From Gammaproteobacteria bacterium (GTDB lineage Bacteria; Pseudomonadota; Gammaproteobacteria; SZUA-229), in the NCBI GenBank assembly GCA_029879605.1, contig JAOUQA010000069.1:1-8491 (forward strand): DNA of 8,491 nt. The letters are read 5' to 3'. Positions 1-6,267 of this stretch are shown here, in pieces (within the stretch, counting starts at the first letter, position 1; each line of letters begins with the position of its first letter). A program made the position numbers and the translations under genes. The notes under the pieces are model-generated. The model had not been told where the DNA came from, made no database searches, and saw nothing but the letters and a program-made list of their open reading frames with translations.

Positions 1-621
1 GTGAAAACCTACCATTCATTACGTGATCAATTAGGATTCAACCAGGATCTTCCTTTCACACCTGACTGGTCTGCAGCAGCTGATTTTCTGATGCTAATTG
101 CTGATCATTGTTTAGAACACAAACCTGGTTCCATCCTTGAATGCAGCAGCGGCCTGTCAACTCTCATACTGGCACGCTGCTGCCAGATTAACCAGTATGG
201 CAAAGTCATCAGCCTGGAAAATGGAACTGAGTTCGCGGCAAAAACACGACAACAACTGGAAGAATTTCAGCTACAGGATTATGCGTCGGTGATTGATGCA
301 CCATTAATAGAACAAACGATCAATGGCAAAATATATTCATGGTATTCATTGGAATCTCTGAACATTGAAACCATTGAAATGCTGGTCATTGATGGACCAC
401 CCGGTATCCTGCAATCACAGGCACGTTATCCCGCATTACCATTACTGGCTGACTATTTTTCTGAATCTACGACTATTTTTCTTGATGATGCAGCCAGGGA
501 TGATGAACAGTTCATTATTCGATCATGGCAGCAACAGTTCCCGCAGCTACAACATCATTATATTAATAATGAACGTGGTTGCTCGATACTAACATCAGTT
601 TCTCAGGCCGATGAATTATAG
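1..621 (+). CDS. Class I SAM-dependent methyltransferase-like protein (start uncertain at window edge)
   Basis: This 206-residue protein looks like a compact Rossmann-fold methyltransferase that would move a methyl group from S-adenosylmethionine to an unknown acceptor. A motif I-like loop ILECSSGLST lies at residues 45-54 with Glu47 and Gly51. An acidic residue after strand 2 is Glu73 in VISLENG. A strand 4 motif LVIDGPPG lies at 128-135 with Asp131, followed by FLDD at 160-163. The pattern resembles the Methyltransf_24-type small enzymes often found in polysaccharide loci. There is no signal peptide or membrane segment, so it should be cytoplasmic. The reading frame opens with GTG at the first base, so the true start may lie upstream. 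The stop at 619-621 lies inside the 3' end of the convergent sulfotransferase-like gene, an overlap of 19 bases. The glycine-rich loop is atypical (CSSG rather than GxGxG), so catalysis is inferred and the substrate is unknown. Confidence 0.7.
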   Translation: MKTYHSLRDQLGFNQDLPFTPDWSAAADFLMLIADHCLEHKPGSILECSSGLSTLILARCCQINQYGKVISLENGTEFAAKTRQQLEEFQLQDYASVIDAPLIEQTINGKIYSWYSLESLNIETIEMLVIDGPPGILQSQARYPALPLLADYFSESTTIFLDDAARDDEQFIIRSWQQQFPQLQHHYINNERGCSILTSVSQADEL

Positions 622-1136
622 GCAATATTCCATTCATTTAAGGCAACCTCAAGATCGCCACTGGCATTAATCAACTGCCAGAAACGCACAAAATCATCAG
701 CGGCAGATTCAAGTGTAAAATCCATGGTATGCGTTTTGTCTTTAAGAAATAATTTAATGTTTTGAGTTACTGTTTCAATATAATCACTGGCAAAATCCCT
801 GCTCGTCTGCCCTGACTCACCTTCCAGTAACACACCCTCTCGATAGGCTTTCATAATACCGTAGTCACTGCGCCTGATGAAACTTTCAACCGTTTGCTCA
901 AAGTCACGGTATAGATGCACATAAAAAGCCTGATCACCGTATAGCTTGTCCAGCCTGCCAAGTAACCAGGACAATCGATTGTCAGCTTCGATATGATTAT
1001 CAGGATATGCCAGCCGTAAATCACCCGTCATGGTTACACGTGATTCATGGGCAGATGAATAATTAGTAATATGTGCACAGGCTTTTATAAATGTTGTCGA
1101 ACCACAACGACCCGTATTTAAAATAAAAATATTCAT
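603..1136 (-). CDS. Short sulfotransferase-like protein
   Basis: A 177-residue protein with features of PAPS-dependent sulfotransferases, which move sulfate from 3'-phosphoadenosine 5'-phosphosulfate to a hydroxyl or amino group. The N-terminus runs straight into a P-loop-like 5'-phosphosulfate-binding loop, NTGRCGSTTF at residues 7-16. A probable 3'-phosphate-binding segment, YRDFEQTVESF at 76-86, carries Arg77 and Ser85. His30 is a possible catalytic base. I chose ATG at 1136 because it places the first strand and loop as in the family and leaves a 4-base gap to the preceding gene's stop. A longer frame from 1199 would overlap that gene by 59 bases and add an odd leader; ATG at 1154 is a third option. 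No clear Shine-Dalgarno site precedes 1136. It is shorter than the usual 250-300 residues, so it could be a minimal domain or a divergent P-loop kinase-like protein. It is the last gene of the leftward operon, and its acceptor is unknown. Confidence 0.68.
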   Translation of the reverse strand: MNIFILNTGRCGSTTFIKACAHITNYSSAHESRVTMTGDLRLAYPDNHIEADNRLSWLLGRLDKLYGDQAFYVHLYRDFEQTVESFIRRSDYGIMKAYREGVLLEGESGQTSRDFASDYIETVTQNIKLFLKDKTHTMDFTLESAADDFVRFWQLINASGDLEVALNEWNIAYNSSA

Positions 1137-1140
1137 AGTA

Positions 1141-2934
1141 TTAAGGCAAACCATCAAGTATAGACTGCCAATGCTGACGATCCTGTGGATAATTAGCAAT
1201 AGCGGAGATTAACTTCACACAAGTCTGCTTTCTGTATTCAGCGGACATAATTACATGATGCATCCTGGCTCCTGACAGGAAATTATTTTCTACATTACGG
1301 ATAAATTCTTCAAGTGCGGACAGGCAATCATTATTTTCTGAATGAGAACACCACCATTGCTGCACATCCATAGACACCTGTTTTAACAGGACCAGTTTAG
1401 CCTCCAGTTCTATCTGACGATCAAGATATTTCTGATGGATCTCATTTTCTACCTGGGCAACTACATTACTGATAATATCATTTGATACTGACTCACCAGG
1501 AAAACCGGACTCCGTAAGTTTTTCAATAGCAAACAACATCACATCACCAAAATACTGTCGCTCAAACTCATCCTGTAGATCGACCTGTATTGCATTATGA
1601 CACACCCCGGCCCTGAATTCTGACTGACCAAGTTTATCAACTGTTCGGTTATGCAACATCGGCAGGTTGGCCGAAACAAAATCACCTGCCAGCTCAGATT
1701 TCAGAATACGACCAAGCACTGGCCCTGCCATACGCAGTTTAAGGCTGGCGAAAGGAATAAAATAATCCAGCGCATCCAGGCTCAATACATAATTACCTGT
1801 ATACACCGTTCTGGCGTCCTTAATACTGGAAAATACATCCTGGTACTGATAACAGGTCTTACGGGTTGTATGTTCACCATCAAAAAAATTATTAACATCA
1901 TGACTGAATTTTACCAGGCAGTCTTTATTAGCATGCTCACCTGTTAAACTACAATTATAATCGTGAGCTGCCTGCACGGGCTTAAACCCAAACAGGTCGG
2001 CCATATCATGATATGACGCATCATCATTCATCGATTGCGACATGCCATGAAACTGGCAAGGCTCTGTTGGCACTAACCCCGAGATTGTTTGCAGAAAATG
2101 AATGACATCATCAAGAAAGCGACTAATCATAACTGCAGGCGATACCGGTGGATCACCGACTACCTTACCAGTAAGAACCTTTGTGTCAGTCTGAGAAAAA
2201 ACAGCATCCAGGTAATGGAAATAATTAATAGCGAAAACATTACTAGTAACATCACCGGCTTTTACTGCAACCCTGAACTCCTGATCACTATCAACAAAAA
2301 AGAACAGACGTCTATGATCATTAGGATATAACTGCTTTAAGCGGAGATAACACAGGTTACGGGTAATCGATGCACCCTTATGAGAAAAATTAGCCTGATC
2401 AATCTCGCCAATTAATGATTTCAATAATTGCTGATCATCCATAGACATAGAATCCAGCATTTGCAACTGCTCAGTCGGGCCAAAATAGTCACAATCAATT
2501 CCCTGGTTACTAATCTCACGGGCAATCTGCTTATGCCTGTCAATATTTTCATCAGCACGGCTATCATCAGCAATCAGGACATGTATTTTATTAAAGCGAC
2601 TATTAACAGCACCGCCATAATTAAACGCCTGACATAAACCCAACAAACTACTTAAACACTCATGCAAATGCTGAGGACGATCTGCAACCGGTATAACAAT
2701 TACAATATTATGCTGTTGATCATGATTGACAATTTGTTGCTCATACTCCCGAAACAACGCCTGGTACAGATCAAGCAAAGGCTGATTATAATTTTCATTA
2801 TGTAAAGCAGCCTCAATAATCGAAATTAACTTCAGGTATAGTGACCGGGAGTCAGCATTAGCATAATCGAGTCCAGGCTCACTGGCATAAAGCTCAAGAC
2901 ATTGCTTAAGTATCGGTGTACTGGAAGCCGTCAT
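1141..2934 (-). CDS. GT-A fold glycosyltransferase-like protein with extra helical N- and C-terminal regions
   Basis: A 597-residue soluble protein that probably transfers a sugar from a nucleotide-sugar donor. Residues 1-75 look helical. A family 2-like GT-A core begins at 76-98 (NIVIVIPVADRP and onward) and continues through IADDS at 121-125. KGASITRN at 186-193 resembles the donor-base region of GT2 enzymes. A DxD-type metal/nucleotide motif, FFVDSDQEF, sits at 212-220 with Asp215 and Asp217. VVGDPPVSPAVM at 258-269 and MLHNRTVDKLG at 426-436 look like conserved motifs, and His428 could be the distal His ligand seen in some GT-A enzymes. Residues 497-520 could form a short coiled coil. There is no signal peptide or membrane helix. 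ATG at 2934 is 11 bases after the ThDP gene stop and has no clear Shine-Dalgarno site, so expression is probably operonic. It is much longer than a standard 250-350 residue GT2, and I cannot place it in a named family. Donor and acceptor are unknown. Confidence 0.68.
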   Translation of the reverse strand: MTASSTPILKQCLELYASEPGLDYANADSRSLYLKLISIIEAALHNENYNQPLLDLYQALFREYEQQIVNHDQQHNIVIVIPVADRPQHLHECLSSLLGLCQAFNYGGAVNSRFNKIHVLIADDSRADENIDRHKQIAREISNQGIDCDYFGPTEQLQMLDSMSMDDQQLLKSLIGEIDQANFSHKGASITRNLCYLRLKQLYPNDHRRLFFFVDSDQEFRVAVKAGDVTSNVFAINYFHYLDAVFSQTDTKVLTGKVVGDPPVSPAVMISRFLDDVIHFLQTISGLVPTEPCQFHGMSQSMNDDASYHDMADLFGFKPVQAAHDYNCSLTGEHANKDCLVKFSHDVNNFFDGEHTTRKTCYQYQDVFSSIKDARTVYTGNYVLSLDALDYFIPFASLKLRMAGPVLGRILKSELAGDFVSANLPMLHNRTVDKLGQSEFRAGVCHNAIQVDLQDEFERQYFGDVMLFAIEKLTESGFPGESVSNDIISNVVAQVENEIHQKYLDRQIELEAKLVLLKQVSMDVQQWWCSHSENNDCLSALEEFIRNVENNFLSGARMHHVIMSAEYRKQTCVKLISAIANYPQDRQHWQSILDGLP

Positions 2935-2945
2935 GGTTTACAATA

Positions 2946-4613
2946 TTATCGCCTGGATGAATAACCAGGAAATACATCCTTATCAATCATTATCTCGATA
3001 AGGTTTATAGAATTATTACAATCAATACTCAAAAATAGATCATCCAGAGAAGCTTCGTCTTTTACGCATTTATAATTAATGCCAAATGATTTTGCCAGGA
3101 TCTCATAATCTGGATTTTCAAAGTCGCAATTAATAAATCGCTTATCATATTGCTGAAACTGATTTTTACGAATCAGCCCCATAGTTGAATTATTAAACAT
3201 AACAATAGTTAATGGTAGCCGGTAATTAACAGCTGTCATTATTTCCATACAACACATCTGAAACCCACCATCACCCAATATTGCAAAGCTTGGTTTATCA
3301 ACGGCAAAACGAGCCCCTATTGCTGCCGGTATCGCATGGCCCAGGGAAGAAACGCCGGAGTTTGGATAATAACGATTTCCTGATGATACATTAAAAAAAT
3401 TCTGAGCGAATATTATGTTGTCATCAAATACCTGGACATTATCAGGAAAGTGTTTTTCAAAACAATTAAAGAATTTTTCTATTAATGAAAATCGCGAACT
3501 AAACTCATTACTATCATTCTGTGAAAATTTATTTTTAAGATTATCAATCTGCTGTTCCAGCTTGATCTGTTTTTTGCTGGAATTTCTTGCTTCAAGATTT
3601 TGTAATACCGAACTTAAAACAACGCGTATATCGCCATTAATCGCGAGATCCGCCTTAAATACCTTATCCAGTTGCTCATAGTTATTATCTACCTGGGCAA
3701 TTTTCTTACCCTCAAGCAGCTTACTATCCCATAAATAACTGGTTCTCTCGTTAAAACCAGCACCGAGAAAAATGACAAGATCCGCTTTCTCTACAATATA
3801 ATTATATGCATGACTATACGATGTCACGCCCAGGCTACCAAGCGATAAGGTAGAACGCTCACTAATCACACCCTTACCTTTCAGACTGGTTGTGACAGGA
3901 ATATTAATCAACTCGGCCAGGTCTGCAACAACTGACTGCGCATCTGATTTGATACAGCCATAACCGGCGATAATAACGGGATTCTCTGCAGCATCAATCA
4001 AATCTGCCAGCGCAATTATAGTTGCTGAATCCTTATTAATAGAAAAGGAAGTTTTTTCAGTTTTAATATCATCCAGAATACTGTCATCGACCATTTCTTT
4101 CTGAACATTAAATGGAAAACTAAGTAGCACAGGTCCTGGACTATCTGAAAATAATTCTTTACTGGTTCGATTTAAAACATTTGCCAGGTAGTCTGTACGC
4201 TCAACGATTTTATTATATTTGGTTATACCTTTAAATAAAGACCCCTGGTCAATCGCACCGCCCTCACCTGAACTCTCCTGCAAACCACCTTTACCAAAAA
4301 TATGCGTTGACGTTTCACCGGTGATTATTAAAATCGGCTGTTTGTCTGCATATGCATTAGCAATACCAGTCACAAGGTTGGTAGCACCCGGTCCAGCAGT
4401 TGTTATACAGGCACCTATTTTTCCCGATGCCCGGGCATAGCCTCCAGCCATAAAAGAAGCACCCTGTTCATGCTTGGCCAGGATACTCCTGACACTGGAA
4501 TCATAGAGACTGTCATACACGGGTAAAATATGTGCACCCGGCATACCAAATATATATTCAACACCTAGGCGCTCTAAATACTTTACAATTAAATCGCTAA
4601 CTTTAATTTTCAT
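2946..4613 (-). CDS. Thiamine-diphosphate-dependent enzyme, acetolactate synthase-like superfamily
   Basis: A 555-residue three-domain ThDP enzyme that would decarboxylate a 2-keto acid such as pyruvate and transfer the activated two-carbon unit to an acceptor. The Pyr domain (about 1-170) has FGMPG at 22-26, the catalytic Glu49 in KHEQGASFMAGGYAR, and AGPGATN at 73-79. The central domain spans about 190-340. The PP domain (about 385-545) has the cofactor and metal motif GDG at 447-449 with Asp448, and the paired Asn474-Asn475. Length matches acetohydroxyacid synthase (AHAS) large subunits, but no small-subunit gene is present. The Trp that favours 2-ketobutyrate in AHAS is replaced by Asn484, TGQ has become TGE at 98-100, and an insertion follows LQES near 111. 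A sugar-modifying C2 transferase of the YerE kind is an attractive alternative, given the glycosyltransferase and sulfotransferase genes downstream. The family call is secure; the reaction is not. The start ATG has no strong Shine-Dalgarno site. Confidence 0.85.
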   Translation of the reverse strand: MKIKVSDLIVKYLERLGVEYIFGMPGAHILPVYDSLYDSSVRSILAKHEQGASFMAGGYARASGKIGACITTAGPGATNLVTGIANAYADKQPILIITGETSTHIFGKGGLQESSGEGGAIDQGSLFKGITKYNKIVERTDYLANVLNRTSKELFSDSPGPVLLSFPFNVQKEMVDDSILDDIKTEKTSFSINKDSATIIALADLIDAAENPVIIAGYGCIKSDAQSVVADLAELINIPVTTSLKGKGVISERSTLSLGSLGVTSYSHAYNYIVEKADLVIFLGAGFNERTSYLWDSKLLEGKKIAQVDNNYEQLDKVFKADLAINGDIRVVLSSVLQNLEARNSSKKQIKLEQQIDNLKNKFSQNDSNEFSSRFSLIEKFFNCFEKHFPDNVQVFDDNIIFAQNFFNVSSGNRYYPNSGVSSLGHAIPAAIGARFAVDKPSFAILGDGGFQMCCMEIMTAVNYRLPLTIVMFNNSTMGLIRKNQFQQYDKRFINCDFENPDYEILAKSFGINYKCVKDEASLDDLFLSIDCNNSINLIEIMIDKDVFPGYSSRR

Positions 4614-4621
4614 ATCATCAC

Positions 4622-4660
4622 ATTATAACTGCGCCATGGAAGGCTATTATGAGCGCCTGG
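4622..4660 (-). promoter_or_regulatory. Tandem direct repeat with -10-like boxes upstream of the ThDP gene
   Basis: On the minus strand this stretch holds two related units: CCAGGCGCTCATAAT, then CCATGGCGCAGTTATAAT. The GGCGC cores (4653-4657 and 4631-4635 on the plus strand) are 22 bases apart, about two helical turns. The second unit ends in a perfect TATAAT (4622-4627) only 8 bases before the ATG at 4613, so a transcript from it would be almost leaderless. Neither ATAAT box has a good -35 at 16-18 bases, which would fit an activator-dependent promoter. The rest of the 160-base gap to the TlpA gene shows no convincing terminator hairpin with a T tract. The repeat could be chance. Confidence 0.3.
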
Positions 4661-4773
4661 AACTGTACAACTAACAGATAAGCTGATAAAAGCGATGTAT
4701 CACAAATCTGCTTCTGCTCGTGAGGCACATTCTAACAACTCAGGGTGATATAAACTAGGGCGTATTACTGGTT

Positions 4774-5283
4774 CTATTGTGTAACGACCAGCGCCTTTAA
4801 CTGTTTGACCATCTCAGGGGAATCCCATTCCACACCACCATACAGGGTATATCGTATCTTTCCCTGTGTATCAATTATGAAATTTGAAGGTGCTGCATAT
4901 ACTTTCCAGGCTGCAATCGACTCTCCCTCCGGATCCATCAAAATAGTAAATTCCGGTTTTACCTGGCTGATAAATTCATCAACTTCTGCCCGGGATTCGC
5001 CCATATCGACAGCAAGAATTTTAAATGGCACATCCGCCATTTTCTTTTGTAAATTATTCATCGAAGGCATTTCTTTACGACAGGGTGGACAATACGTAGC
5101 CCAGAACTGTAAAAGCACAACCTGTCCTTTGTAGTCATTTAAATTATGCACCTTGCCCTGCAGATCCTGCAATTGTAAAGCAGGCACTTGATCATCACCT
5201 TTAAATATTTTTAGATTGGTTGCTGATACCTGCATACAACTTAACAGCATCATTAAAAGAATAAATAATCTAGTTTTTAACAT
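4774..5283 (-). CDS. Periplasmic TlpA/ResA-like thioredoxin-fold protein
   Basis: A 169-residue exported thiol-disulfide oxidoreductase of the TlpA/ResA/AhpC-TSA group. These proteins normally reduce disulfides outside the cytoplasm, for example in cytochrome c maturation or metal-centre assembly, with electrons from a DsbD/CcdA-type membrane partner; none is encoded here. The N-terminus is a signal peptide (Lys3 and Arg5, hydrophobic to about residue 15). It could be cleaved after VSA at 19-21, or less likely at Cys16 as a lipoprotein, since LLSC is an imperfect lipobox. The active site is WATYCPPC at 61-68 with Cys65 and Cys68. The likely cis-proline is Pro132 in AAPSNFIID, and VDMGES at 92-97 follows a central strand as in the family. 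Its ATG lies 14 bases inside the end of the upstream hydrolase-like gene, which implies translational coupling. A GGAG Shine-Dalgarno site is correctly spaced. The partner is unknown, possibly the product of the coupled gene. Confidence 0.9.
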   Translation of the reverse strand: MLKTRLFILLMMLLSCMQVSATNLKIFKGDDQVPALQLQDLQGKVHNLNDYKGQVVLLQFWATYCPPCRKEMPSMNNLQKKMADVPFKILAVDMGESRAEVDEFISQVKPEFTILMDPEGESIAAWKVYAAPSNFIIDTQGKIRYTLYGGVEWDSPEMVKQLKALVVTQ

Positions 5284-6037
5284 GCATATGCTCCAGCTTA
5301 AGCAAGCTTTCCATAATTAAGTCAGGCAATTTTGCGGTCGCCATTTCTTCTGAACGATTCGCATCCGGTCGTTTAAAAAAATAACCTCGAACAGAAGGAA
5401 TCAGTTGTGAAACAACCTGACTACCGCCAATTTCCAGTTGACTGGATAAACTTTTAACACCCCAGCGATTGGGAGTTCGTTCACCTTCAAGTAAAATTAA
5501 AGGTAATTTTGTTTTGCCTACCACATCAACATACTCAGGAATAACTCCCGGTACCGGCTCTGCTTTAAATAATCGCGGGAAAAGCAGAATAGCACCTGAC
5601 AAGGGCTTCTCATGACTATCTTCCCATACACTCGCCACCCGTAACACCAGTTCTGTATCCTTACCACTGGCAATAAGATAAACTTCTTTACCCGTCGCCA
5701 GCGCTTTTTCAATTAAACCCAGCAACGCATCCGTTGGAATCTCATGACGACTGCTTGGTAAATTGGGCAACATATAAGCGGACAACATATCAGGCATCCA
5801 GACCTCGACACCACCTGCTGCCAATGCAGCCGCAGTCTGCTCTTCAGCATGACTCCTGCCCTCATCACAGGCAAATCCGAGTAATAATCTATTCCCAGTT
5901 GCTTTAAAGATACGTACATCAATGCTGACATTGGTGACATCAAAGGCAGTTACTTCTCTGGCATTAACAACAAAGCAAGCTGACACCAGGAAAAAACCGA
6001 GACACACTGAATTAAAACTGAAGTTACGCTTACACAC
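5270..6037 (-). CDS. Exported alpha/beta-hydrolase-like protein lacking a canonical nucleophile motif
   Basis: A protein of about 255 residues whose layout suggests an alpha/beta-hydrolase fold: LLLGFACDEGRSHAEEQ, then a strand-helix pair ending VEVWMPD, KEVYLIASG, GAILLFPRL and LPLILLEGERTP. The usual GxSxG elbow is replaced by IASGK (Ser124 counted from the chosen start), the later acid position reads LEGE, and no catalytic His is evident. It may be a binding protein or degenerate enzyme. I chose GTG at 6037 because it gives a good Sec signal (CKRN, then a hydrophobic core). Cleavage could follow VNA (residues 24-26), or occur at Cys21, since VSAC is a good lipobox. A TTG at 6079 would add 14 residues and an unusually long n-region. 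Neither start has a well-placed Shine-Dalgarno site. It overlaps the TlpA-like gene by 14 bases, so the two are probably co-translated and act in the same compartment. I do not recognise a named family; DUF3530-like proteins are one possibility. Confidence 0.6.
   Translation of the reverse strand: MCKRNFSFNSVCLGFFLVSACFVVNAREVTAFDVTNVSIDVRIFKATGNRLLLGFACDEGRSHAEEQTAAALAAGGVEVWMPDMLSAYMLPNLPSSRHEIPTDALLGLIEKALATGKEVYLIASGKDTELVLRVASVWEDSHEKPLSGAILLFPRLFKAEPVPGVIPEYVDVVGKTKLPLILLEGERTPNRWGVKSLSSQLEIGGSQVVSQLIPSVRGYFFKRPDANRSEEMATAKLPDLIMESLLKLEHMHVKN
5291..5294 (-). promoter_or_regulatory. Ribosome binding site of the TlpA-like gene
   Basis: GGAG on the minus strand lies 7 bases upstream of the ATG at 5283, inside the coding sequence of the preceding gene. 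It is the clearest Shine-Dalgarno site in the window and supports this start within the 14-base gene overlap. Confidence 0.6.
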
Positions 6038-6110
6038 AATAAGATCGCTTAACAATAATATTCTAAATAAGTTATACAATACGTTATCAGATTTCCTGGC
6101 TGAATTCTAA

Positions 6111-6132
6111 GCTCTATAAAGAGTTTATGAGC
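6111..6132. repeat. Imperfect inverted repeat in the divergent intergenic region
   Basis: The arms are GCTC(T)ATAAA and TTTATGAGC around a 3-base GAG centre, giving nine matched positions with one unmatched T. It lies over the -10 and spacer of the predicted leftward promoter, where a repressor operator would be expected. Without a T tract on either side it is unlikely to be a terminator. No matching second copy was noticed in the window. Confidence 0.4.
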
Positions 6133-6140
6133 TGTATCAA
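6113..6140 (-). promoter_or_regulatory. Predicted sigma-70 promoter for the hydrolase-like/TlpA operon
   Basis: On the minus strand, TTGATA (6135-6140, five of six matches to TTGACA) is followed after 16 bases by TATAGA (6113-6118, four of six matches to TATAAT). Transcription would begin near 6106, giving a leader of about 68 bases to the GTG at 6037 or about 27 to the TTG at 6079. It is the only convincing -35/-10 pair I found in the divergent region between 6038 and 6267. Confidence 0.4.
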
Positions 6141-6267
6141 GTCAGATACTGCTAAGACAAAATAATTATAGCTCCTAGCCATTACAAAGGGCTTTATAAC
6201 CCTACATTATGCAGTGAATTAACCTATACTTTAATAATTACAGATAAATCAGTCAGATGGTTAAACC

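Noticed and set aside
1137..1199. N-terminal extension of the sulfotransferase-like protein to position 1199
   Set aside because: It would overlap the glycosyltransferase gene by 59 bases and put 21 unrelated residues before a family-typical N-terminus that starts at 1136.
1651..2637. Plus-strand open frames of 69-98 codons opposite the glycosyltransferase gene
   Set aside because: They are antisense to a well-supported gene, show no recognisable domain and read as low-complexity shadow translations.
4614..4773. Rho-independent terminator between the TlpA-like and ThDP genes
   Set aside because: Only very short stems such as GCT/AGC were found, none followed by a T tract on the minus strand, so read-through from the upstream pair cannot be excluded.
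6038..6079. TTG start for the hydrolase-like protein
   Set aside because: It gives a 14-residue extension before the basic n-region of the signal peptide, and the nearest AGGA is about 14 bases away. It remains possible.
6201..6230. Promoter for the kinase gene with TATACT at 6225-6230
   Set aside because: The -10 is reasonable, but the best -35 (CCTACA, 18 bases away) matches only three of six positions.
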